Below are positions 39,901 through 52,417 of a stretch of DNA of 64,000 bases, piece after piece (position 1 is the first letter of the stretch; each line of letters opens with the position of its first letter). The notes under the pieces were generated by a model. It was not told the DNA's origin. It searched no databases and saw only the letters and a program-made list of their open reading frames with translations. Origin of the DNA: Typhlomys cinereus (taxonomy: Eukaryota; Chordata; Mammalia; Rodentia; Platacanthomyidae); the NCBI GenBank assembly GCA_023101885.1, contig JALPQD010000395.1:1560001-1624000 (forward strand), read 5' to 3'. The translations under genes were made by a program, and so were the position numbers.

Positions 39901-42900
39901 CACAGCAGCCTCGCCCACGCGCTAACGCTCGGGTGAGATGCGGGAGCCCTGGACGTGGCCCGCTGAGCCCCAGCAGGTGTCACAACCACATGGGCGGCCC
40001 CGAAGGAGAATCTCTGAAGGTCAGCTCAGACGCGTTAAGTCATCCCATGGTGAGCAGGGCCCAGCCTTGGGGACACGAGGTGACCACGGGCACTGTCCAG
40101 AGTCCCTTGGGATGCAACTCAGTCTAGCAACAGGGAGAACCCCCAGCTTGCCTCCAGGGAGGCCTCACTAAGCAGAGGCACCCCCAAACTCTGCACATAG
40201 TATAGTACGCTGGATGCTTGTGGGCAGAGGTCACGTGGGGCTCTGCATGGCTGTCATGTGCAGTATTTACCTGCATGTACTTCTGTGTACGTGGGGGAGT
40301 GCGCACGTGTGTATGGAGGCCAGAAGATGACTCTGGGTGTCAGTTTTCAGAAACCGTCACCTACTTTTTTGAGACAGGGTCCCTCCAGCCTTGGAGCTTG
40401 CCAAACAGGCTAAAGTAGCCAGGGAGTCCCGGGGATCCACCTGTCTCTTCCTCTGCATGCTGGGTTTGAGTGTGTGGGGGGATGTCTGTGTGTGAGATTT
40501 GCATGGGGGTGACTGTACGTATGAGGATGTTGTATGTGGGGGGGGTGTTTGTGTGGGAGGGTGTATGTCATGAGCGCACTTGAGTGTGTGCGCTGGCGGA
40601 AGCCCAAAGGTGATATCGGGAATCATCCTCGATCATTATCTACCTTACTGCTGTGAATGTGGTCTCTGAATTAAATCCAGAGCAGCCATTAGGACTAGTG
40701 TGGCCAGCCAACTTGCTCTGGGGATTCCCGGGCTCTGCCTTCCAGAGCTGGAATTATAGGTGGGCTACCACCCAGGTCTGACATTTTTCCATGGGGATCT
40801 GAAGATCTTGCTTGTGAAACAAAGACTTTAACTGACCCATCTGACTCCATGCCTGGTTTTTATCTGCCAGTTCTAGGACTTGAACTCAGATCCTCAAGCC
40901 ATCTCCCCAGACCTCTTCACACCCATTTTAATAGAGGCATCCGGGCATCATTTCCAAAGTCACCTGCAGAGTTCCAAGTGCTTTGCTTCTGAAGGTGTCT
41001 TTGGGGAAGTGGGGTCCCCTTTGCAGCATCCTCTCCCCCGTAGGGCCCTGGGGCATCGCCTCATCTTCTTGGGAGGTGGGTGCGGGTATTCCTCATCAGC
41101 CCCCATCTCTGGGCTCCCTACTTACCATAGACCACCAGCTGGGCTCTCCTGGACGCAGAGCCCGCCTCGTTGGTGGCCTGGCACTCGTAGTCTCCGCTGT
41201 CCGTGAGCGACACAGAGGACAGGAACAGCGACCCCTCGTCCAGCACCTCCACGCCTGGCCGGCCACTCAGGGGCTCCGAGGCTGGGCTTCTCCGCCATGT
41301 GATCTGTGGCTTCGGTGTGCCTGGCGGGGTGTGGCAGAGTCATTAGCATGGAGCGCCTGACACCTTCCCGCCACACCGGCGATGCTGGGAATGGAACCCT
41401 GGGCTTTGTTCAGGCTCAGCAAGCACTCTGGCAACCGAGCCCTGGTTTTCTCCTCCTCCTCCCCTTTTTTAAACGCACTGACCTAGTGTGCTAAAGAGTT
41501 CCCGTTGCAAGATGGCCCTGGCCGTGTGACAGAATTCTCCAGCACTCTGAAGGTGCTGCCTGACCGTCCCCACGGCACACAGGCCGAGGATTCACCGTCC
41601 CACGCAGTAGCACCCAAGCTCCTGACGCACCCAGGGGAAGCAGCTATCGTACTGTCTTGTGCCAGGGCATGGTGTCTCCCCTTGTAACCCTCAACACAGA
41701 GCCCAGGCTGGCAAGCCAGAACCTAGGGCCCAGCATGCAAGATCAGTGTGGGAGTGACCTAGTCCAGACCCGCCGCACTGTGGGCGGGGCTTGGGTGATA
41801 TTGACAGAGTCAGGTCCTCGATGGTCCAGGGATGAATGGGGGGGAGACATAAGCAGCCCAGCTGGGGGGCATCTCGGGATCAGGAGGCCTGGCTGACCAG
41901 TTCTGTGCTGGGGATCGATGCCTTTAAAACGACTTCCATGTAATTATGCTGCTTGCTGTTTCCAGAATCAACCACTAGGTGGCGCTATAGCCACGGCTCC
42001 CCGCTCCCACCAGGACCCGCCCCCTTCCCCTGCCCAGGTCAGGGGCTTTGAATTCTGCTACCTGCCCCTTGATTCTATTCTGGGACTCTGTGGCAGCTTC
42101 CTCCAGGCTATAGGGATCAGAGGCCCAGGGAACACTGATCAAGTTCCCCGGGTTGCTCACGAGGGCATGGAGGGGGGGGTCCCTGGAGCAGCGAGGTCCC
42201 CCAGTTGGAACTCAGATACTGAACAAGGTCCCCTCCTGAGTGCCAGGCACGGGGCTGGGATTCATCACTCATGCTTCCCAGTGAGATCCCACAGCATCAT
42301 TACTGGGGGCTGTGGGGACGGGGGAGGGTATATACCCACCATGCAAAAGAGGAAAGCAAGACTGCAAGAATCACGGAAGTTTCAAGAAGGACCAAAGCCT
42401 GGCCTCAGCGCTGGACAGCTGACCTCAGAGGCAGCAATGTGGACCCCTTCTTGTACTGTCACCCCAAAGGGACCCTGGAAATACTGGTTTTCTCAGGATC
42501 CCCATGGAGAAGTATGGGGACCCCCCCCATTCCAATTTACAAGAGTGTGTAGTCTGCCCTTCATTCGAACTATCACTCTACCAAGTACTAAGGACAGGCA
42601 GGTTGGAGGTCACACTACATTCTAATCTAAGTCACGCACAGGCTGTGTGGTCTCAGGCAAGTTGCTTGACCTCTCTGGATGACGAAGTCCCTAATGCAAA
42701 GAGGCTAAAGCCAATACCTATATTATAGGGTTGTCAGTGGGACCCATGGCCACTGTAACCCATGGACACTGCCCACAGGGCTGACCAGGGTATTGGAACC
42801 CAGACCTACCAGCCCTTGGCCTCACCGGCCCCACCCCAGACCTGGGCTCACCTTGGGCAGGGCAGGGCAGGCTGGCATTCTCCCGGCTACTCGTTCCAGC

Positions 42901-45646
42901 AGGCTGCTGGTCCCGTTGGCTCTCCAGTGAGGTGGCTCTGTGGGGTGACAAGACCATGCTGGTGCCCTCATCTCACCCCTCCAACTCAGAGCCCAGCGCT
43001 CCCTCTAGGGACCAGAGCCAGAGGGGAAGGTCGGCCCCTCCTAGAACCCAGGGGGGTCCCTAGCAGGAGGCTGGATCCGTGACGAAGACAGCGGTGGAAT
43101 CCAGTCCTGCCTTCCCCGTGCCCCTCGGACAAAGCTCGCAACACCACTGATCCAGAACATTCCACCTCACACATTCTCTCAGTGACCCTGCTTGTCATCC
43201 AGGAAATGGTCAGAGGGAACGACAGGCCAAGTGCCTGTCATCCACATCCCTGTGGGGACCCTGTGTGTGAGACCCTCAGGGCCACGGGCCACAGCTTGAC
43301 AGCGTGGGGTGGGCTCCGGGGTCTTGCTAGTCAAGACTTGAGAGTTGCAGGCAGAGCAGGAAGTGACAGGTAGGGTCCGAGTGAATGGCGGCTGGGGACT
43401 TACGCAGCACGTGGACCTCCAGCTCCCGGGTGTCCATGCCAGCGCTGTTAGAAGCCTCACAGTGGTACAGTCCGGCGTCGGAGACCTCAACGGCTGCAAA
43501 GTGGATGCCACCCTGGGGTCCCCCGCCCCGCAGGGTCTCCCCGTCCTTGGACCAGCGCAGTTGTGGCTCTGGGTTCCCCTCGGCCACACAGTTCAAGTCG
43601 AGGGCTTCTCCTTCCAGAACCTTCAGGACCCGAGGACCCGGCTGCACCTGAGGGGGGACTAGCAGGACCCACGGACAGGCTGGTACCACAGCCCCCAATG
43701 CCACAGGGAGTGAAAATCAGCATGGCAGCGGGTGGGCAGACAGCAGGCAGGAGGGGGCGGGAGGGGGACAGGCAACCTAAGACTGGCCACTCCCAGTTTC
43801 ATGAGTTAAAGCCATCAGGACACCCCGTGTGGCCTTCCCCACACCCCAAAAACGGCAGACTCTGGAGTCCATCTAGACACCCACCCACACTGAATCCATC
43901 TGTCCCCCAGCCCCTTAGGGACACCATTAGAGAAGTGATAGCTGGGCTACACGGCAATGTACATTTGGGGAAACTGAGGCTTGTAAAGTTTCTCCTCCTC
44001 TCTTAGCCGAAAGGAGCTGGAGACAGCTCCGGCCATGGGTCTTCGTGACCGGGGCGTCCAGCAGGGTTGAGCCAGCACGTGGGCTCAGCATGACGGCACG
44101 CCTCTCCAGGGCTGCACTGGAGCCTGGGCGGAGCTCTTGGGCCTCAGAGAAGCCGAGGAGCCCCTCCTCTCCCCCCGCCAAGTCTGAGATGTATGCAGAG
44201 AGATAAGGTGTGGCTTAGGACCCAGGACTTGGCAGGCCCAGGAGGGTCCAGGGGTACAGAGACGCCCCCACAGGGTCCCGCCTACCCACAATCCTGTCAC
44301 ACACTTGAGTACATGATAGCATCTATCCCTTCTGATGACTGCAAGCTGGGCATGACTGTCGCCCCGCTGTGCTGAGTTCAGAGAGGCCGAGTGACTGGCC
44401 CAAGGTCTCATGGCGAGCTGGGAGCAGTGTCAAAATCCAAACTCCACCTGGCAGCCTTGGGGTCCAAATGATGCCCCACCCAAAGGTGGATTTCATGGAA
44501 GTATCAATGGGTTATGAGTGGATTTCATGGAAATACCAATGGGCTGGGAAGGGATTTCACATAAGTATCAATGGGCTGGGAAAGAATTTTGTGTAAGTAC
44601 TGATGGGCTGGGAGGAGATTTCGTGTATCAAGGGCTCAAGATGTACTTGTCTTTTCCCACCCTTCCCTCATGTGCGCCTGAGCGCAGCAGAGACTCCTTG
44701 GGGTTCTGGGAAGACCAGCACAGGCTACTTCCTTTGAATGGGGCTGGGCAGTCACTCCCGAGACCCCCAGGTAGGCCAGGGACCAGGTCCACAGTGGGTG
44801 TGGCACAGACTGGAGGGCCGCTCAGTGAACTTCCGGGTTGTAGGTCTCCAGCTAGACACAGATGCCTGGTGGGCATTGACCCCCTACATGGCCCCACTCT
44901 GTCCCCACTGGGCCCTGGACCCCTACATCAGCCTGCCCAGGTGCTGATCCTGAAGAGAGAAGGGGGAGGAGGGGGAGGAGGAGGGAGAGGAGGGGGAGGA
45001 GGAGGGAAGCCTGGAGGTACAGGAGGGATGGACAGAGTGGGGCTGTGAGGGTCAGGAGGGTCTTGGGGGCGGGCAGGGCTCTGGGATCAGGGAGCAGGGC
45101 TGGCGGATGAGAGACGATACCCTTGGACCCTACCTTGCACCCCGAGGACGTAGCGGCGGGTTGCGGCCCCCGCAGGGTTGCTGGCCGTACACTGGTAGTG
45201 GCCACTGTCGGCCGCCTGGACTTGGGCCAGCCGCAGGGAGCCCGACAGGAGGAGGTCATGCCTGCAGAGGGAGGCATGTGGTAAGACCCCACTGGGAAGG
45301 CCTGGAGACCACCTCTGAGGATCCACCCCCCCCCAGGTGGCCTTCTCTGACCGAGGCAGCCTCTATTCCTGGCCTCCACCAGGGCCTAGAGCAGGCTTTA
45401 TCCGAGTAGCACTTGTTGCATGGCGGCCGGGGGGCTGTTGGGTGACAGGCAGCCTGGGGGGGGGGGAAGATGGTGAAGCGCAACCTTCCTTCCATCCCCA
45501 GCGTTCCGTGGGAACCAAGGTGGGCATGGTGACGCGCACTAACAGCCCCAGCTCGCCAAATCCCTGAGCTCCGGGTTCAGTGAAGAGACCCTGTCACAGC
45601 AAACAGAGTGGATGGGGCCTGGCTGACCTTTGACCTCCAGGTGCAT

Positions 45647-45686
<40 letters not shown>

Positions 45687-48600
45687 GCACATGCACACAC
45701 GTGGACACACACAAGCAAACGGAATAGAGTGGCAGCTTGGATCTCGGTCACACTCTGAACCTTGTAGCCGTGTGACCAGAAGCCCACAGTTTGACTTCTC
45801 TCAGCCTCCATTTCCCCATCTGTAAAATGGGCCTGTGCCCACCCAGATCCTGCCAACAGCTGGCACCAGTGCCCCTTGTCCTCCGTACCTCTGCCCCCCA
45901 AGGAATCTGGGGGCCCTGTACTTCCAGGGAGGACACGCCAGCCTCGGCGTCTAGGACGCGAGGTTTTTGGCGTTCTGTGCAGGAGCTTCTTGTGGTCTCA
46001 CAGGAAGAAGCTGTGAGATCCTCTTCCCAGACTCCCCTTCCAGACTCCAGCAGCTGGGTTGGACCCCACGGGGACCCACAGATATGAGGTCACCCCATAT
46101 GTGCTGATTGGAGATTCGCCGACCCCAGCCGGCCCAGGAAGAAGCACAGGTGGGCGCCAGAGCTGGGCTCTAGTCTGGTCTCCACCCCACTCCTGCGGAG
46201 AGGGGGCTTCCACTTCGGCAGCATGGCATCGCAGGGCCCAGTGGGACCCTTGGAGACCCCAGGCTTCCACCTCCCTCCCACACAGCCACCAGGTCCTGTG
46301 GGGCATCAAAAGCCAGGAGTGGGGTCCGTGGTTTCCAACTGAGTCCACGTGGTCAGCAGCTCGCTCCGCACAGCTCAGGCCACTGCCTTTGCTTTTGCTC
46401 CCCAACTCCTCCTCCTGGTCCTCCTGGTCCTCCTCCTCCTCCTCCTGGTCCTCCTCCTCGTCCTCGTCCTCCTCCTTGTCCTCCCTCCTCCTCCTCATTG
46501 TCCTCCTCCTCCTCCTCATCCTCCTCCTCCTCCTCATCCTCGTCCTCCTCCTGGTCCTCCTCCTTGTCCTCGTCCTCCTCCTCCTGGTCCTCCTCCTCCT
46601 GGTCCTCCTCCTCCTCCTCCTCCTGGTCCTCCTCCTCCTCCTCCTGGTCCTCCTCCTCCTCCTCCTCCTGGTCCTCCTCCTCCTCCTCCTGGTCCTCCTC
46701 CTCCTCCTCCTCCTGGTCCTCCTCCTCCTCCTCCTCCTGGTCCTCCTCCTCCTCCTCCTCCTGGTCCTCCTCCTCCTCCTGGTCCTCCTCCTCCTCCTCC
46801 TCCTGGTCCTCCTCCTCCTCCTCCTCCTGGTCCTCCTCCTCCTCCTCCTCCTGGTTCTCCTCCTCCTCCTGGTTCTCCTCCTCCTCCTCCTGGTCCTCCT
46901 CCTCCTCCTCCTGGTCCTCCTCCTCCTCCTGGTCCTCCTCCTCCTCCTCCTCTGTAAATGAGACCTATAGCCCCTCTGCCTCTCCTGTCTGCGCGTCCAT
47001 GGGCACCACTCTGGCTGCCGGGCTCCATGAACCAAAAACAGCACAGTCAGGGGCCAACCTGTCCCACCACGAGTCTGGTGTGTGAGGCGGATGAGCCTCC
47101 CACCCTCGCTGGGGCCCCGACTGGCCTGTTTTAGAGCAGGAAGCAGACTTGAAGGCTTATCCCTCCCCAATCCAGCAAGAGAACTAGATGACCTAATCCC
47201 ACCACAGCGCGGGAGCAGAGGCTCTCAGCACACGGGTCAGCCGCGGTCAGGATGACGACTCCGTATCCATAAACAACATGCCGTGCTGCTCTACAAGAGT
47301 AAAATCCTTTATAAAAGGCATCGTGAGGGCGTAGTGTAGGTTCATTCCCTTTTCAGTGCTGGGTAATATTCCCTCACGTGGCCACACTGCAAGCTCTCAC
47401 TCCACTACTGTGGAGCAGAGATTTAAATGTGGAGCGTCTCCTTTCCTTCCATCCTCTCCCTTTACCTACAGGACTCCTGGAGAGCTTTCTAGTCACGTGC
47501 TGTGCAGGAGTGTGTGCACATGCGCGTATCTATGTCCATGCAAGTGGAGGCCAGAGGTCAATCTCTGGTGCGTTCCTCAGGAGCCGTCCACCATGTTTGC
47601 TTGAGACTGGAGGGAGAGGGATCCCCCCTCGCTGAATCTGGAACCCACTAATTCCAGACTGATTATGCTTCAGCTAGGTTGGTTGTCTGGCACCAAGAGA
47701 TCGAGCCGTCTCTGTCTCTCAAGAGCTGTGGTGATACGTACACACACCCCTGTTGCGGGGCAAACGTGAACCAACCCCCTCCTCTTTCAAGCTTAGGTGT
47801 CGGTCCCCTGGGGTGCTGTCTGAGAAGGTCATGGACAGTTTAGAAGTGAAGCCTTTCTGGAAGCTTGGGGGTGTGATCGCCTCGCTTCCTGACCTCCCCG
47901 TTTCTCACTCAGCCTCCACCATGATCCCCCACCACATGGGCTGACTGTAAACACAGTCAGCCTTTCCTCCAATCTCTAATTCCAGACGCCGAAGGGGATG
48001 GAAACAACACCATGCCTGACTTTTTCTGTCCAGACTGAGGCTTGAATTTGTTTGTACAGCAAGCACCTGACTCACGGAGCCATGTCTCCTGCCCCACCAG
48101 CAGGTTTGAAAAAAGATAGCTAAGGCAGACTCTCTGAAAGAAAAAAATATATATATAATAAAGAGAACTTCAAAAAGTGACACAATTCTTAACTACTGAC
48201 GTGGGTACCTGTCTTCTTTTGAGACGGGTAGCCCAGACTGGCCGCAGACACACTAGGCAGAGGAGGATGACCTTGAACGCTTGGCTCTTTGGCCCATATG
48301 TCCGGGATTATAGACGTATGTCACCAGATCCAGTTTATATGCTGCAGAACCTAGGGTCTCCTGCTTGCTGGATAAGCTGGCTGACAGCTGAGCCACATCC
48401 GCCCCCGACACTCTGTGTTTCTTACAGACGATCACAGGTCACTTTCTGGAGTGGGCATCAGTAGCCACATCTCAAGGAAGAAAGGAGGAAAGCCGGGCGA
48501 CTGCTCCCCTCCACGCATGGCAGACATTCTCTCCATAGGAAATTTGCTCAGATGCTGCAGAATGGTAGGTCTGTCCCAGTGGATCCTGCACTGCCTCAAA

Positions 48601-51600
48601 ATCCCTCCGTCACAGCCCACCATCCAGCTCCTGACTGTCTGCTGCCCTTCTGTCAGCAGCTCCGAGGGGCACCTACCCGCCGTATTTCCCTTTCTCTTCA
48701 GACCCTGCGCCTGTGAGCTCCCCACCAGGCTTTGGGAAAAGGCAAAGCAGTTGACCCAGGCCCAGGACCAGTGGGACAAGGAGCTGGAGGGGTGGGGTAC
48801 AGCCTCTGCTTGCCCCTTCGGCCCCCACAGTCCCCCCTGCCACTTCCTGGAGGCTCAAAAAGGGGGAGAGAGAGAGAAAGAGAGAGGGAGGACTCCAGTC
48901 TCTCTGGGCCACAGCCCACTGGGGTGGGATATTCTAAGCAGAGATGCCAGATGGCTACACAGGGCGCACAAAGAGCAGGCAAATTCCAGGGGAATTTCCT
49001 GTTGTGACATCCATCTGGCCTGGGCCTGGCTGTCAGTGAGACACACACAGATGTCACAGTGCTGGGCTGGGGACCCCAGAGGGATCTCCCCCATGCCTGC
49101 CAGCCCGGTCCTGGGACCCCTAGGCAGCCGGCTGTCCAGCCTGGCCACTCCCAAGCCACGTGACTTTCACCCTAGTGAGGCATTGCTGGGAGGGGCTGTG
49201 CGTGGCCAAGTCTTCAGTTCTTCATCAACCCTGAACATATAGTAGGTGCTCCAAAATATTTAATGGCAAATTACAGCACGCACCTGTGAGCGCACACGCA
49301 TGCTCCCAACCCGCATCCTCGTGGTCTCCATGAAGCTCAGCTGCCCTCTTGACCTCCCCAAGGCTGCGCAGGCTCCAGCCCTTCCGTGAACATTTCCCTG
49401 TAGCTTCCGGACAGTTGAAAGCTCAGGATCCCAGGCCAGCCGGTTGCTCATTCATTATTTTTTGATTGAACAGAGGGAGCGCCCGGGTTCTGGGCGGCCT
49501 GAGCTATCTCCGTGGGAGAAGGGAGGAGATGGATTCCCATCTTTGGACCAGGGGAGTTTGTCTCGCAAGGGTCTCTTGTCTTGCTGCCTCTGTGTACCAA
49601 GCTATAGCACTTCTGGCCTCCCTGTGGGGGACAGCACACAGTAGGGCTGGAGGCCAGGGAAGGAACCAATTTGTATATGCTGAGCACCTACAGGATGACT
49701 CGGGGTGACCCAGGATGCGACCAGCCTGCACAGGAGACCAGGACGACAGAGCCTTGTTGTCCAAGGTGCCCAGTGCACCCGCAGACGGCGGCATGCAGCC
49801 CCCAGGCCCTGCCACTGTGCGCCCAGCCACAGTAGTGACCAGAAAGTGTGGCCCTGACCTTCCATTCATGAAGGGAGTCACTGGCCACAGTAGGTTGACA
49901 GCCAGACTTCACAGCCGGCCACCAGCATCAGCTCGGGGCTCTGCTGAGGCAGAACCCACATACGGGGCCTCGGGGCTGTCCACACCCTGCCTTCTGGTTC
50001 TTATTAGTTGACCACTGGCTTGTCCAGGAGGAGGGTGGGTGGGCTGGCTGCCGTGCAGGCGTCCTGGGGAGGGGGAGTGACAGCCAGAAACTGGGGCAGC
50101 CGCATCCCCTCCAGTCCTCCCTGCTGAAACAACCGTGTCCCCTCCCTCTCCTGTTGGCCCTGTGCGGGGGGGGGGGGGGCTGGCCGGCTGCCCTGGGGAC
50201 CAGGACCAGAAGCCAGGAGCGCTCCCAGCTGCCCTTCCCTACATAGCAGGATCCCAAACAAACACTGTTGCCTAGCAACACGCCCGGCCCAGCATCCTGA
50301 CCCAGCCAGAGAGATGCTCTCTCTGACTACCGCCGCCAACCCCTTCACATCTCAGACAGGAAGACTGAGGCCCAGGAGAGCACTGGTCTTGTTTGACTTC
50401 ACCATCCAAGCTGGGGCGACTCTGGGTGCTGGTAGTGGGCGGGGGCCTGGGTCTTTTCTTAGTGTCAGGCTTGATCAGGACACAAGGCTGGTGTGTGCCG
50501 TTCCCGACCAGCACGGCCCACGTTGGTTTGGCATTAGTGACAAAGATGCTTTGGCAGAAATAAAGTCCCACGGTCCCAGGATCAGATGCTGGAGTCCGTT
50601 CCCACCCTCTTCCTTAGACGGCTGCTTTGGGGCGATCCCCTAAGGAGGTGACCCAGGAGATAGACAAAGGAGACCGTCGGCCAAGATGCCCCCAACAGCC
50701 CCATTTGTAACCATGAAAACTGACAGCAACGCTCCAAGCAGAGGAACAGCTTAGTAATGGGCGCGAGAGAAGCCATGCCCCGGAATGCAGACCTGCCCGC
50801 ACCCCAGATGCTGCAGACCTGCCCTCAGAATGCGCCAGGCCTGTGGGGCCGCAGGGACCCTCCACACTCAGTTCTGAGCATGTGTGTGAGTGAGGGATGG
50901 GGTCATGCTCCTTCAGGCCTGTGGGGCCGCAGGGACCCTCCACACTCAGTTCTGAGCATGTGTGTGAGTGAGGGATGGGGTCATGCTCCTTCAGTGAGCT
51001 TGCTTCCTCCAGGGAAACTCCAACTGGGGGGTCAGGACGCCCCAGAGTTCAGAACATTCTCCAGGTGCTCGGAGTCCTCAAACATCAGCCCCACAGTACC
51101 AAAGGGGATAGCTACGTTGCCACTTGCAGCATCTCAACCATCTCACGTCACTGACAGTAATATAATATCCATTTTTATTGATGGGAAAGATGATCACTCC
51201 TTGAGGACAGGACCAGGTCCCAGAGCTGAGCACTCCTCCCCACCCCATCCAGGACACACTGCCTTTGCCCCAAAACCAGACTGAATTGACGGGAGCCCCC
51301 AGAGAAGGACGAGGGTAAAGCAAAGACGAGACCACACAGTTTTGGCCATTGCGCTAACTGCTCAGAGGGTTTCAGATCCCGGCTGATCTATTAACACATC
51401 AGGGCCGCAAGGAGTGAACAGCCGGACGGACGTGTTTCCCGGCTCAGCAACGAACCATAAACAAATGGGTGCTGGCCACTGCTCAGCAAGGAGCCCGGAG
51501 CCCGGGAGGGGGTGGGAGACACAAGCTCCCCAGCCCTCCACACTCCCTCCTCTCTGTCTGACCCTACAGAATACACGAGACCTTGAGGACGCAGCCCGGG

Positions 51601-52367
51601 ACCGGCTCCCTGCACCCCTCAGGCCTTCTGGGGGTATGCGCGGCAAGGCTTGGAAGGGCTCGACCAGCAGATGTTCCGAGAGACACGTGTGGGGGTGGTG
51701 GGGGTGGAAGCCGGCTGCTCCAGACCTTCTTGGTCTGGAGCGGCTCAAAGGCTTTGCCAGGGGTGATGTCACCGGCCTGAACCGTGGCCGCCCCACCCCC
51801 ACCCCACCTCTCTCCCACTCTGGGTCAAGGGCTCCAGGAGCTGGAGACTTACTTGCTGGGCTGGGAACCGGACCCCACAGCCCTCACTGATCACCCCTTT
51901 CCCTTTCCCAGGATCCCCAAAGGGGAGGGGCTAAGCCAGGGACCTGCTGCCTGGAGGCAGCCGGTGTCTGGGCCACCCTCGCCCTGCTTTGTGAGCAGGT
52001 GACCCTGAGCGGCCCCACCTTGGTGACCCCAGCAGCCCGGTGCAGTTCAGAGAACAAGGGAGCTCGGCAGAGGAGAGGAGAGGTGGCCAGCATAGGCTAT
52101 ACCTGGTCCCCTCTCCTGGCCTCCCTCTAAAGACCCCTCAGAGATGGTTCAGGGGTTAAGACTCTGCCTCACAAGCAGAAGGCCCTGAGTTCAGATCCCA
52201 GGTCCCACATAAAAAACCTCCAGGCAGAACCGCTGCAGCCTGTGCTTCCCACCTGGTGGGTGGAGCCTGGGAAATCCCAGAGCAAAGCAAAAAGGAGATA
52301 GAAGCAATCCAGGACGATTCCCAAAGTCACCCTTGGTCCTCCACAGGGACACACAGTGCCTTCCAAC

Positions 52368-52417
<50 letters not shown>

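Noticed and set aside
46059..46961. 300-residue open frame of leucine and serine, plus matching poly-Pro, poly-Gly and poly-Arg frames
   Set aside because: It is the TCC minisatellite read in every frame; there is no non-repeat domain.
48415..49242. 275-residue plus-strand open frame
   Set aside because: No recognisable domain. It lies in a long intron, begins within a few bases of an old SINE and has no supporting structure, so a chance frame is likelier.
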